Source of the DNA: an uncultured Eubacteriales bacterium
GTDB lineage: Bacteria > Bacillota > Clostridia > Christensenellales > Aristaeellaceae
Reading direction: 5' to 3'
DNA: 57,327 bases
NCBI GenBank assembly: GCA_902801765.1
Contig: CADCJO010000004.1
Location: 1-57,327, forward strand
Part shown: piece after piece, positions 1-8,259 of the stretch
How the letters are laid out: each line of letters begins with the position of its first letter
How positions within the stretch are numbered: the stretch's first letter is position 1
Made by a program: the position numbers and the translations under genes
Notes under the pieces: generated by a model
The model's input: only the letters and a program-made list of their open reading frames with translations
Databases searched by the model: none
What the model was told of the DNA's origin: nothing

Positions 1-217
1 ATCCGCAGGGGAAAGTTTACTTTCCCCCTCGGATTTTCCCAGGCTTTCTTGGGCCAGAAGCCCTCAAACTTTCCGTAACCCCAGCGCGGCAGGCGGAGGC
101 CATTGATATTCCCAACAACGTAATTTCGCCAATTGCGGGTCCAGGGTCCTCAGGACCCTGGTTGGGGTCTGGGGCGAACAGCCCCAGCGTAACCCCTAAG
201 TGTATTAAAGTGCCCTT
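1..217 (+). repeat. Dispersed multi-hairpin element, copy 1 (left part cut by window edge)
   Basis: This non-coding stretch is homologous to 50268-50470 and, over its first 90 bases, to 56695-56784. The inner part matches copy 2 at roughly 93 percent by eye. It is a chain of hairpins: GGGGAAAG/CTTTCCCC, CCAGGGTCCT/AGGACCCTGG and CTGGGGC/GCCCCAG. It ends about 27 bases before the first gene, so it may lie in that operon's leader. No ORF is supported. See the finding on this family. Confidence 0.85.
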
Positions 218-243
218 TTAACCTTTTCCGTGAGGTGAAGTCT

Positions 244-1188
244 ATGCGCGACTACATCATCCGAAGACTATTGACGCTGATTCCGATTTTGATCGGCGTG
301 AGCATTGCTATCTTCATCGTGATGCAGCTGATCCCCGGTGACGTGGTATCCGGCATTCTGGGCATTGAGGAAACGCCGGAGCTGCGCGCCATGTGGGAGG
401 CCAAGCTGGGCCTGGACAAGCCGCTGATCCAGCAGTATTTTTCCTGGATCGGCAAAGCCGTGACCGGTGATTTCGGAGAGTCCTTCCGCACCGGCGCGCC
501 GGTATTTCCCGAAATCATGAACCGGTTCAGGATCTCCGCGGAGCTGGCCATCCTGGCTTGCGTGATCGCGTGGATCATCGCGCTGCCGCTGGGCATTCTG
601 TCCTCCTTAAAGCGCAACAGTATCATCGACCGTATCGTGCGCGTGGTGGCGCTGCTGGGCGTGAGCGTGCCCAACTTCGCCTCCGCCACACTGCTGATAT
701 TATTTTTATCGAAAACCTTTCATTATTATACGCCCGTCAAATACGTGGGCCTTTTTGAAAACTTCGGCACCAACATGGAAATCATGCTGCTGCCCGCGTT
801 CATTTTAGGCTCGGTGATGGCAGGCTCCGTGATGCGCATGACGCGCTCCTCTATGCTGGAGGTGCTGCGGCAGGATTACATCAAGGCGGTCCGGGCCAAA
901 GGCGCGCCTGAAAGGGTGACCATCTTCCGCCATGCGTTCAAGAACAGCTCTATCCCCATTGTAACGCTGATCGGAATGCAGATCGGCGGACTGATGGGCG
1001 GCACCGTGGTGATCGAACAGATTTTTTCCATCCCCGGCCTGGGCCAGTTCACCCTGACGGGCATCACCCAGCGGGATTTTCCGGTGGTGCAGGGCTGCGT
1101 GCTGTTTATCGCGTTCCTGTACGTCGTCATCAACCTGCTGGTGGACATCCTGTACACCTACATCGACCCGCGCATAACGTACAGCTGA
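244..1188 (+). CDS. dppB: Peptide ABC transporter permease, DppB/OppB type
   Basis: This 314-residue protein is the first inner-membrane permease of a dipeptide/oligopeptide ABC importer. It starts with the family-typical MRDYIIRRLLTLIPILIGVS membrane segment. It has about six hydrophobic helices, and near the C-terminal third it carries the coupling region (YIKAVRAKGAPE, then FRHAFKNS) that contacts the ATPases. ATG 244 is preferred over GTG 235 because GAGGTG at 232-237 is well spaced for it. It is the first of four tightly packed genes with permease, ATPase and ATPase downstream. No substrate-binding gene is visible, so the substrate (dipeptide, oligopeptide, nickel or other) cannot be told from sequence. 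The family is secure; the symbol is by similarity only. Confidence 0.93.
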   Translation: MRDYIIRRLLTLIPILIGVSIAIFIVMQLIPGDVVSGILGIEETPELRAMWEAKLGLDKPLIQQYFSWIGKAVTGDFGESFRTGAPVFPEIMNRFRISAELAILACVIAWIIALPLGILSSLKRNSIIDRIVRVVALLGVSVPNFASATLLILFLSKTFHYYTPVKYVGLFENFGTNMEIMLLPAFILGSVMAGSVMRMTRSSMLEVLRQDYIKAVRAKGAPERVTIFRHAFKNSSIPIVTLIGMQIGGLMGGTVVIEQIFSIPGLGQFTLTGITQRDFPVVQGCVLFIAFLYVVINLLVDILYTYIDPRITYS

Positions 1189-1201
1189 GGAGGGGACGGA
1201 C

Positions 1202-2077
1202 ATGAAAACGAAAAGCAAACCCGTGAAAAACCGTTCCCTGCCCGGCAACGAAAGCGTTCTGCGCCAGCTGTGGCACGATCCCATGGGCCGGGCGGGGATG
1301 ATCGGCGTGTGCCTCGTGATTCTGATGGCGGTGTTCGCGCCGGTGATCGCCCAGTACGACGTGGCAAAGATGAACGCCCGGGCCAAGTTGACCGGCCCAA
1401 GCGCCCAGTTCTGGTTCGGCACCGACCATTTTGGCCGGGATGTGTTCAGCCGCATCGTGTATGGCGCACGGGTGTCGCTGGAGGTGGGCATCGTGGCCGT
1501 GGGCATCGCGGCGGGGTTCGGATATCTGCTGGGCATGATCGCCGGATTCTTTGAGGGCCGCGTGGAAACCATCATCATGATGGTGATGGACGTGATCTTC
1601 GCGTTTCCCTCCATCCTGCTGGCGCTGTTCATCGTGTCGGCGCTGGGCCCCAGCATCATCAACACCATGATCGCCATCGGCATTGTGAACATCCCCGTGT
1701 TCACCCGCACGGTGCGCGCCTCGGTGAAAACCGTCAAATCCACGGACTACATTGCCAACGCACGCTCCATCGGGTTAAAGAAAATGAGCATCCTATTTAA
1801 ACACGTGACCCCCAATGTGCTGGCCCCCTTTACGGTGCAGGCCACGCTGGCCCTGTCCGGCGCCATCCTGACGGAAGCCTCCATGAGCTTCCTGGGCCTG
1901 GGCATTCAGCCGCCCAATCCCTCCTGGGGCAGCATGCTTTCCGACGCCCGGAAATATATGGAGCGCGCGCCCTGGCTGGTGCTGTTTCCGGCACTGTTCA
2001 TCATTATGACCATCCTGTCCTTCAACATCCTGGGGGACGCCCTGCGGGATGTGCTCGATCCGAAATTAAAGCTGTAA
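1202..2077 (+). CDS. dppC: Peptide ABC transporter permease, DppC/OppC type
   Basis: This 291-residue protein is the second permease of the peptide importer. It has the DppC hallmarks: a cytoplasmic N-terminus followed by one helix (GMIGVCLVILMAVFAPVIA), the conserved FWFGTDHFGRDVFSRIVYGA segment, and a permease core with a coupling loop near YIANARSIGLKKMSI. The C-terminal part ends GDALRDVLDPKLKL, as is usual in the family. It begins 13 bases after the upstream permease, behind a GAGGAGGGG ribosome binding site. It should form the membrane channel with that permease and be driven by the two ATPases downstream. Substrate is unknown. Confidence 0.93.
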   Translation: MKTKSKPVKNRSLPGNESVLRQLWHDPMGRAGMIGVCLVILMAVFAPVIAQYDVAKMNARAKLTGPSAQFWFGTDHFGRDVFSRIVYGARVSLEVGIVAVGIAAGFGYLLGMIAGFFEGRVETIIMMVMDVIFAFPSILLALFIVSALGPSIINTMIAIGIVNIPVFTRTVRASVKTVKSTDYIANARSIGLKKMSILFKHVTPNVLAPFTVQATLALSGAILTEASMSFLGLGIQPPNPSWGSMLSDARKYMERAPWLVLFPALFIIMTILSFNILGDALRDVLDPKLKL

Positions 2078-2089
2078 GGAGGGCGTGTG

Positions 2090-3082
2090 ATGGATAATTT
2101 ATTGGAAATCCGGAATCTCAAAATCACTACCCTCCGGGGCAAGAACACTGTGCGGCTGCTGGACAAGGTAGATTTGAGCGTCAAAAAGAAATGCTCTTTC
2201 GGCGTGGTGGGCGAATCGGGCTGCGGCAAGTCCATCACCGCCAACGCCATCCTGGGCCTGCTGCCCTACCCCCTCCGGGTGAGCGAGGGCTCCATCCGCT
2301 ATGACAGCAAAGACGGGGAAAAGGAACTGCTGAAGCTGAATAAGAAGGATATGCGGGATGTGCGGGGCCGGGAAATCTCCATGATCTTCCAGGAACCCAT
2401 GACCTCCCTGGATCCCATATTCACCGTGGAAATGCAGATGTTCGAGGCCCTGAGCTTCCATCATCCCCACATGAGCAAAAGCGAAATGCGGGAACGCTCT
2501 TTGGAGATGCTGCGGCGGGTGAACATCCCCCGGCCCGAGCAGACGCTTGCCTCCTACGCCCATCAGCTGTCCGGCGGGCAACTGCAGCGCATCATGATCG
2601 CCATTGCTCTGATCAACGATCCGCGGCTTTTACTGGCGGACGAGCCGACCACGGCGCTGGACGTGACCATTCAGGCCCAGATTTTGAAGCTGATGAACGA
2701 TCTGAAAGAGCAGAACGACACATCTATCATCATGATCACTCACGACCTGGGCGTGATCGCGGAAACCTGCGAGGAGGTAGCGGTTTTCTACGCCGGGCAG
2801 ATCGTGGAGCAGGCCAACGTGGTGGAGCTGTTCCAAAATACCGCCCATCCCTACACCCTGGGCTTGCTGCGGGCAGTCACTTCCCTGGGCGGGGAAAGCC
2901 GCAGATTGTACACCATTCCCGGCATTGTGCCCCCCGGCGGACAATGGAACCAGGGCTGCCGCTTTGCCGACCGATGCGACCGATGCATGGAAAAATGCAA
3001 AAAAGAAATGCCCGCGCTGACCGAAGCCGCGCCAGGGCATCTGTGCCGCTGCTTCCTGCACAGCGAGGAGGTGGAAGCATGA
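2090..3082 (+). CDS. dppD: Peptide ABC transporter ATP-binding protein, DppD/OppD type
   Basis: This 330-residue cytoplasmic ATPase belongs to the peptide importer. It shows Walker A (GESGCGKS), Q-loop (FQEPMTSLDP), signature (LSGGQLQR), Walker B (LLLADEPTTALD) and the switch histidine (MITHDLG). The C-terminus has the peptide-transporter extension with a cysteine cluster (CRFADRCDRCMEKC, then CRC). In the related DppD that region can hold an iron-sulfur cluster; here this is only a possibility. ATG 2090 is chosen over GTG 2087 because AGGAGGG (2077-2083) is better spaced. Its stop overlaps the next start in ATGA, implying translational coupling. Confidence 0.93.
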   Translation: MDNLLEIRNLKITTLRGKNTVRLLDKVDLSVKKKCSFGVVGESGCGKSITANAILGLLPYPLRVSEGSIRYDSKDGEKELLKLNKKDMRDVRGREISMIFQEPMTSLDPIFTVEMQMFEALSFHHPHMSKSEMRERSLEMLRRVNIPRPEQTLASYAHQLSGGQLQRIMIAIALINDPRLLLADEPTTALDVTIQAQILKLMNDLKEQNDTSIIMITHDLGVIAETCEEVAVFYAGQIVEQANVVELFQNTAHPYTLGLLRAVTSLGGESRRLYTIPGIVPPGGQWNQGCRFADRCDRCMEKCKKEMPALTEAAPGHLCRCFLHSEEVEA

Positions 3083-4059
3083 GCGAAAAGAAACAGGACG
3101 CCTTGCTGAACGTCCGGGACTTGCGGGTATATTTCCCCATCCGGAAAGGTCTGATGAAGCGGGTGGTGGGCCATGTGCACGCGGTGGAAAACGTCAGCTT
3201 TTCCGTGCGGGCCCGGGAGGTGTTCGCCCTGGTGGGGGAGTCCGGCTGCGGCAAAAGCACCACCGGCTCCGCCATCCTGCGGCTCATCGAGCCCACGGGC
3301 GGCCAGGTGTTCTTCAAGGGCGACGACCTGGGAAAGCTGACCGACGAGGAAATGCGCCTCAAACGCCGGGACATGCAGTTCATCTTCCAGAACCCTTATT
3401 CTTCCCTGAATCCCCGCATGAACGTGTGGAAGCTGCTGAGCGAACCGCTGAAAGTCCATTTCAATCTGACACCGCAGGAATTGCGCGAACGGGTGGAAGA
3501 TATGCTGCGTCTCATCGGAATGACCCCCGACCAATTGGAGCGCTACCCCCATCAGTTTTCCGGCGGTCAGAAGCAGCGCATTTCCATCGCCAGGGCGCTG
3601 ATCACCCACCCCAGCTTCGTGGTGGCGGACGAGCCGGTGTCGGCGCTGGACGTGTCCATCCAGGCCCAGATTTTGAACCTGATGATGGAACTGCAGCAGG
3701 AAATGGAGCTGTCCATGATCTTCATTTCCCACGACCTGAACGTAGTGCGCCATATCAGCAACAGCGTGGGCGTGATGTATCTGGGCTCGATCATGGAAAC
3801 GGGGGACACCGAGGAGGTATACCGTCATCCGGCCCACCCCTACACCCAGGCCCTCCTCAGCGCCGTGCCCTCCCACGATCCGCTGCATAAATCCCGGCAT
3901 ATCGTGCTGGAGGGCGACGTGCCCAATCCCGCGTCCCCGCCCTCCGGCTGCCCCTTCCATACCCGGTGCGGCCGCTGCACGAAGGAATGCACGGAAACCA
4001 GGCCGCAGCTCACGGAAATCGCGCCGCGGCATTTCGCCGCGTGCCATCACCTGAAATAA
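3079..4059 (+). CDS. dppF: Peptide ABC transporter ATP-binding protein, DppF/OppF type
   Basis: This 326-residue protein is the second ATPase of the importer and the heterodimer partner of the DppD-like subunit. It has Walker A (GESGCGKS), the FQNPYSSLNPRM Q-loop typical of OppF/DppF, signature FSGGQKQR, Walker B (FVVADEPVSALD) and switch histidine (FISHDLN). The C-terminal extension has several cysteines (CPFHTRCGRCTKEC). The open frame extends upstream inside dppD, but ATG 3079 has a GAGGTGG site and overlaps the previous stop by four bases, so it is the start. No clear terminator follows; the next promoter is at 4105. Confidence 0.93.
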   Translation: MSEKKQDALLNVRDLRVYFPIRKGLMKRVVGHVHAVENVSFSVRAREVFALVGESGCGKSTTGSAILRLIEPTGGQVFFKGDDLGKLTDEEMRLKRRDMQFIFQNPYSSLNPRMNVWKLLSEPLKVHFNLTPQELRERVEDMLRLIGMTPDQLERYPHQFSGGQKQRISIARALITHPSFVVADEPVSALDVSIQAQILNLMMELQQEMELSMIFISHDLNVVRHISNSVGVMYLGSIMETGDTEEVYRHPAHPYTQALLSAVPSHDPLHKSRHIVLEGDVPNPASPPSGCPFHTRCGRCTKECTETRPQLTEIAPRHFAACHHLK

Positions 4060-4104
4060 CGTCCATTCGCCTGCAAAAACAGAGAAAAAAATCTGAAATA
4101 ATAG

Positions 4105-4133
4105 TTTACAAACCGCGCTTATCATGTTACAAT
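4105..4133 (+). promoter_or_regulatory. Sigma-A promoter for rpsO
   Basis: TTTACA (4105-4110), a 17-base spacer and TACAAT (4128-4133). It lies 112 bases upstream of the rpsO start and would give a leader of about 105 nt. Confidence 0.8.
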
Positions 4134-4138
4134 GATGA

Positions 4139-4228
4139 GCGTGGTTTTTAGAACCGCTTTCCCGGGATGCCGAGGCTCCGACGCATTGCTGAGGAAGCGG
4201 CGATTGAAGCAGGGCGCAGCCACCGCCC
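4139..4228 (+). promoter_or_regulatory. Structured rpsO leader, candidate S15 autoregulatory element
   Basis: Three pairings can be drawn in this leader. One joins AGC+GGTT (4139-4147) to AACCGCT (4152-4158). A second joins CCGCTTTCC (4154-4162) to GGAAGCGG (4193-4200). The third, GGGCG/CGCCC (4212-4216/4224-4228), sits just before the Shine-Dalgarno. The first two compete for the same strand. S15 is known to repress its own mRNA through leader structures in other bacteria; that this leader does so is inference. Confidence 0.4.
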
Positions 4229-4245
4229 AAAAGGAGGAAAACACC

Positions 4246-4509
4246 ATGGATAAGGAACTCAAGGCCCAGATCATGAAGGACTATGCCCGCAGCGAAAACG
4301 ACACCGGTTCTCCCGAAGTGCAGGTCGCGCTGCTGACCGAACGCATCAACCACCTGAACGAGCATCTGAAGCTCAACAAGAAGGACCATCATTCCCGCCG
4401 GGGTCTGCTGCTGATGGTCGGCCGCCGCCGCGGTTTGCTGGACTATCTGAAGAAGACCGACATCGAACGGTATCGTGACCTGATCGCCAAGCTGGGTCTG
4501 CGCAAATAA
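4246..4509 (+). CDS. rpsO: 30S ribosomal protein S15
   Basis: This 87-residue protein is S15, which binds the 16S rRNA central domain during assembly of the 30S platform. Family landmarks are [15 protein letters not shown], the [19 protein letters not shown] segment and the basic C-terminal helix ending LIAKLGLRK. Length is close to the usual 88-89. ATG 4246 follows AAGGAGG at 4231-4237; the open frame extends further upstream through the leader but lacks conservation there. The gene is monocistronic, with its own promoter and a strong terminator, and it is followed by pnp as in many bacteria. Confidence 0.98.
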   Translation: MDKELKAQIMKDYARSENDTGSPEVQVALLTERINHLNEHLKLNKKDHHSRRGLLLMVGRRRGLLDYLKKTDIERYRDLIAKLGLRK

Positions 4510-4519
4510 AGCGCATGGG

Positions 4520-4560
4520 GCTATCGGCTGGATAGAAAGACAGCCGATAGCTTTTTGTTT
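4520..4560 (+). terminator. Rho-independent terminator of rpsO
   Basis: An 11-bp perfect stem, GCTATCGGCTG (4520-4530) with CAGCCGATAGC (4541-4551), is followed directly by TTTTTGTTT. Confidence 0.93.
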
Positions 4561-4610
4561 CATCCTTTAAAGAATGCAAGGTAAAATGTTATCTTTGTAG
4601 GGTGGACAAG

Positions 4611-4849
4611 CCGGTAAAACCCCGGGAAAGTATGAAAGGGCCCGCAGGCCCGTTCATCAACAATCCGCAGGCGGCGGCGTGTACGTCGCCGAGGAGCAAC
4701 AGAATGTTGCTACCTGTATCAATTTCTGGCCGTAAAATGAGCGTTATCGGGCCGTAAGGCACGAGAATGCCATTTTACAAGAAATTGATGGATCGAATGA
4801 AAGCCCGCATAGCGGGATTTCATTCGCCCATTTGGCTCCGCCGAATGGG
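4611..4849 (+). ncRNA. Highly structured leader RNA upstream of pnp
   Basis: This non-coding stretch between rpsO and pnp is a series of hairpins. They are ATGAA..GGGCC/GGCCC..TTCAT (4632-4657), GGCGGCG/CGTCGCC (about 4672-4690) and AGCAAC/GTTGCT (4695-4711). A long two-part stem follows, with ATCAATTTCT (4718-4727) pairing AGAAATTGAT (4780-4789) and GTAAAATG (4732-4739) pairing CATTTTAC (4771-4778). Then come GAATGAAA/TTTCATTC around CCCGC/GCGGG (4795-4825) and CCCATTTGGC/GCCGAATGGG (4827-4849). It ends 28 bases before the pnp start. It matches no RNA family I recognise. Autoregulation of pnp through such a leader is known in enterobacteria; here it is inferred. Confidence 0.6.
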
Positions 4850-4877
4850 AAGAGTGTGTGTGAGGAGAAGAGAAAAA

Positions 4878-7028
4878 ATGGATTACAAAGCGTATTCAAT
4901 GGAATTTGCGGGCCGTACCCTGACCCTGGAATTCGGCAAGTATGCCCAGCAGGCGGGCGGCAGCTGCCTGGTTCGTTACGGCGACACCGCCGTGCTGGTG
5001 AACGCCACCGCGTCGGACAAGCCTCGGGAGGGCGTGGACTTCTTCCCCCTGACCGTGGACTTTGAAGAAAAGCAGTACGCCGTAGGCAAGATCCCCGGCG
5101 GCTTCATCAAGCGCGAAGGCCGCCCCACCGAAAAGGCGACCCTGACCTGCCGCCTGATCGACCGTCCTTTGCGTCCCCTGTTCAACAAGGGCATGCGCAA
5201 TGACGTGCAGGTGGTGGCCCAGACATTGTCTGTGGACCCCGATTCCCCGCCTGAATTCCCCGCCATGCTGGGCTCCTCCATCGCCCTGATGGTGAGCAAT
5301 ATTCCCTGGGGCGGCCCCACCGCCGCCGTGGTGGTGGCCCGCGTGAACGGTCAGTTCGTCATCAACCCCACCGAAGCCCAGGAAGCGGCCTCTGATATGC
5401 ACGTCACCGTGGCGGGCACCAAGGACGCTATCATGATGGTGGAAGCGGGCGCCAAGGAAGTTTCCGAAGACGCCATGATGGACGCCATCCTGTACGGCCA
5501 TCAGTTCATTAAAGAGCTGGTTGAATTCCAGGAAAAGATCACCGCGGAAATCGGCAAGCCCAAGAGCGAATTCCCCCTGATCACCACCGGCGACGACGTG
5601 AAGGCCGCCGTCCGCGAATACGCTTTGGAAAAGTGCGAATATATCTATTCCACCTATGTGCGCAAGGAACGCCAGGCCCGCGACGCGGAAGTGTCCGCCG
5701 ACGTGGCGGCGCATTTCGCCGACATCTTCCCAGGCCGGGAAGGCGAAGTGGCCGACGCCCTGTATTACCTGGGCAAAGAGGTCATGCGCAAGAAGATCCT
5801 GGAGCAGGGCATCCGTCCCGACGGCCGCAAGGTGGACGAAGTGCGTCCCATCTGGTGCGAAGTGGGCGTGCTGCCCCGCACCCACGGCAGCGCCGTGTTC
5901 ACCCGCGGAGAAACCCAGGCCCTGACCATCACCACCCTGGGCATGGTGTCCGAAGCCCAGGAGCTGGACGGCCTGTCCAACGAAAAGACCAAGCGCTACA
6001 TGCATCAGTACAATATGCCCTCCTACGCCACCGGCGAAGCGGGCCGACTGCGCAGCCCCAACCGCCGCGAAATCGGCCACGGCGCGCTGGCGGAGCGTGC
6101 TCTGGTGCCCGTCATCCCCACCGAAGCGGAATTCCCCTACGCGCTGCGCCTGGTATCTGAAATCATGGGCAGCAACGGTTCTTCCTCCATGGCTTCCGTG
6201 TGCGGCAGCACGCTTTCCCTGATGGACGCGGGTGTTCCGATTCACGCGCCTGTCGCCGGTGTGGCTATGGGTCTGATCCAGGACGCGGAAACCGGGAAGA
6301 TCGAAGTGCTCACCGACATCCAGGGCCTGGAAGACTTCCTGGGCGATATGGACTTTAAAGTGGCCGGTACCATGAACGGCATCACCGCCATCCAGATGGA
6401 TATCAAGATCAAGGGCATCAACCGCGAGATCCTGAGCCGCGCCCTGAACCAGGCTTTGAAGGGCCGCCTGCACATCCTGGGCATCATGCTGGAGACCATT
6501 GGCCGTCCCCGTGAGAACCTTTCCAAGTTCGCGCCCAAGATCATCACCTTCTCCATCAACCCCGAAAAGATCAGCGAGGTCATCGGTCCCCGCGGCAAGA
6601 TGATCAACAAGATCATCGATGAAACCGGCGTCAAGATCGACATCGAGGACGACGGCCGCGTGTTCATCTCCACCGCCGACCAGGCTGCCGCCGACAAGGC
6701 CAAGAGCCTGATCCTGGGCATCGCCAAGGATATCGAAGTGGGCGACGTGTTTACCGGCAAAGTCGTTCGCATCATGAACTTCGGCGCCTTCGTGGAGCTG
6801 GCCGGCGGCAAGGACGGCATGATCCACATCTCCAAGCTGGACAATAAGCGCGTGGAAAAGGTCGAGGACGTGGTCAACGTGGGCGACGAACTGGAAGTGA
6901 AGGTCTGTGAGATCGACTCTCAGGGCCGCATCAACCTGATTCGCAACGACATCGTGTACGATAACCCCACCTTCACCCGCTCCGCCCCCGCTGGCGGCCG
7001 CCCGCCCCGCCGGGATGGTCGGAAGTAA
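4878..7028 (+). CDS. pnp: Polyribonucleotide nucleotidyltransferase (PNPase)
   Basis: This 716-residue phosphorolytic 3'-5' exoribonuclease acts in mRNA decay and tailing. Two RNase PH-like halves are visible: the first begins near MEFAGRTLTLEFGKYAQQAG, and the second contains GIRPDGRKVDEVRPI and the catalytic core near GSNGSSSMASVCG. They are followed by a KH domain (VIGPRGKMINKII) and an S1 domain (GKVVRIMNFGAFVEL). The C-terminal tail is short and rich in Gly, Pro and Arg. The open frame runs 37 codons further upstream, but ATG 4878 has a GAGGAG site, and the extra codons lie inside the hairpin-rich leader. Length is normal for the family. Confidence 0.97.
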   Translation: MDYKAYSMEFAGRTLTLEFGKYAQQAGGSCLVRYGDTAVLVNATASDKPREGVDFFPLTVDFEEKQYAVGKIPGGFIKREGRPTEKATLTCRLIDRPLRPLFNKGMRNDVQVVAQTLSVDPDSPPEFPAMLGSSIALMVSNIPWGGPTAAVVVARVNGQFVINPTEAQEAASDMHVTVAGTKDAIMMVEAGAKEVSEDAMMDAILYGHQFIKELVEFQEKITAEIGKPKSEFPLITTGDDVKAAVREYALEKCEYIYSTYVRKERQARDAEVSADVAAHFADIFPGREGEVADALYYLGKEVMRKKILEQGIRPDGRKVDEVRPIWCEVGVLPRTHGSAVFTRGETQALTITTLGMVSEAQELDGLSNEKTKRYMHQYNMPSYATGEAGRLRSPNRREIGHGALAERALVPVIPTEAEFPYALRLVSEIMGSNGSSSMASVCGSTLSLMDAGVPIHAPVAGVAMGLIQDAETGKIEVLTDIQGLEDFLGDMDFKVAGTMNGITAIQMDIKIKGINREILSRALNQALKGRLHILGIMLETIGRPRENLSKFAPKIITFSINPEKISEVIGPRGKMINKIIDETGVKIDIEDDGRVFISTADQAAADKAKSLILGIAKDIEVGDVFTGKVVRIMNFGAFVELAGGKDGMIHISKLDNKRVEKVEDVVNVGDELEVKVCEIDSQGRINLIRNDIVYDNPTFTRSAPAGGRPPRRDGRK

Positions 7029-7061
7029 TCACTGCTAATCCATTAACATTTATAGAAAACT

Positions 7062-7104
7062 AATCCAAAAAGGGGAAAGACGATCGGCTTCCCCTTTTTG
7101 GATT
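7062..7104 (+). terminator. Terminator after pnp
   Basis: A 16-bp perfect stem, AATCCAAAAAGGGGAA (7062-7077) with TTCCCCTTTTTGGATT (7089-7104), around an 11-base loop. A- and T-rich tracts on both arms would let it work in either direction. Confidence 0.8.
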
Positions 7105-7130
7105 ATTATGGATACAAGGGAGTGATAGGA

Positions 7131-8096
7131 ATGTCTGGAGATAATCCGAAAAAGAATACAGGTAATTTCTTTGATGGGCTTCTGAAAAACACTGGAGATG
7201 CGTTTAACAGTTTAACAAAGCAAGTTGGAAATGCACTCGGCGATTCTGCCGGAAAAGTAAATGAAGTAATTACGCATGGAAAAGATGCTGTTGTAAACGT
7301 AATTGATGCAAATGGAAGCGGAGAAATAGATGTCGAAGATTTTATTATATTGGGACTGCGTATGCCAGGCGTTGCTATCAACCGAGAGATTTTTTTAAGG
7401 GCAGAACTGCAAACTAAATTTTCAAAAGATATAATTGATAAGGCAATTGAAACTACACCTGCATTAGCGGGAATCACCATTGAGCAAGTTAATGGTATTG
7501 CCGATAGCGTAATCAGCTATGAACGCAATTGTGTATCCGGGATATCCGCTGCTTTAGGAATGCCTGGCGGAGTTGCTATGGCAGCTACAATTCCCGCCGA
7601 TATCGCACAATATTATGGGTATACGCTGCGTGCTATGCAAAAACTGTTATACTTGTATGGTTTTCCACAAATTGATGTTTCAGAGGACAAACAGATGTTT
7701 GATTCTGAAACTCTTAATATGATGACGCTTTGTCTTGGCGTTATGTATGGCGTTGCTGGAGCCAATAAAGCGTTGATCGCAATTGCAAATGCACTGGCAA
7801 AAGGTGTTGAAAAACAGTTATTGAATGCAGCACTTACCAAAGGAACCATATATCCAATCGTTAAAAATGTAGCAAAATGGTTTGGACAAAAAATGACGAA
7901 GCAAGTATTTGCTGGATTTTTTAAAAAAGCCATTCCTGTTGTTGGCGGTTTAGTGGGAGGCACTGTCACCTTTTTATCTTTCAAGCCATGCTGTGATAAA
8001 TTAAAAGAATCTTTACAGCACACGATTCTCAGTAACCCCAGTGAAAAAGAACAGAATGACGAAATAATTATTGATGAAAATGGGAGAGTTGAGTAA
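7131..8096 (+). CDS. EcsC-like protein with an EF-hand-like loop, AT-rich
   Basis: This 321-residue protein resembles the EcsC family in its central part (CVSGISAALGMPGG, then PADIAQYYGYTLRAMQKLLY). Members often have amphipathic or membrane-associated helices, and their function is poorly defined. Residues 59-70 (DANGSGEIDVED) fit a calcium-binding EF-hand loop with Asp at the last position. A Gly-rich hydrophobic stretch (GFFKKAIPVVGGLVGGTVTF) lies near the C-terminus. The start ATG 7131 follows a weak GGGAGTG. The gene is far richer in A+T than its neighbours, stands alone, and follows the pnp terminator. This suggests horizontal acquisition. Biochemical role unknown. Confidence 0.7.
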   Translation: MSGDNPKKNTGNFFDGLLKNTGDAFNSLTKQVGNALGDSAGKVNEVITHGKDAVVNVIDANGSGEIDVEDFIILGLRMPGVAINREIFLRAELQTKFSKDIIDKAIETTPALAGITIEQVNGIADSVISYERNCVSGISAALGMPGGVAMAATIPADIAQYYGYTLRAMQKLLYLYGFPQIDVSEDKQMFDSETLNMMTLCLGVMYGVAGANKALIAIANALAKGVEKQLLNAALTKGTIYPIVKNVAKWFGQKMTKQVFAGFFKKAIPVVGGLVGGTVTFLSFKPCCDKLKESLQHTILSNPSEKEQNDEIIIDENGRVE

Positions 8097-8259
8097 GTGA
8101 TAATCCATCACAAACTCATATTCAAAAGGTTTTATTGTTTCAACTTTCGGGAATAATACTTGTATTCTTGTTTGACAGATCAAGAAGTGGTTCCTCTGCG
8201 CTTGACTTGTAAATTCCCCCCAAGAACCAAAAAGTTTAAGATGGGAGGAGGAAACCCAG

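Noticed and set aside
1..217. Possible riboswitch at the window start
   Set aside because: The same sequence recurs at 50268 and 56695 in unrelated contexts, so it is a dispersed repeat rather than a gene-specific switch.
805..1743. Long open frames opposite the permease genes, and similar ones opposite pnp, ligA, pcrA and the exporter genes
   Set aside because: They are antisense shadows of GC-rich genes, with no ribosome binding sites, low-complexity or His/Gln-rich translations and no family features.
4767..4877. N-terminal extension of pnp from ATG 4767
   Set aside because: It lies inside the hairpin-rich leader, lacks a ribosome binding site and is not part of the family N-terminus.
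7131..8096. Toxin or phage gene
   Set aside because: Odd composition alone is not enough. The sequence fits EcsC-like proteins and no phage genes, attachment sites or antitoxin lie nearby.
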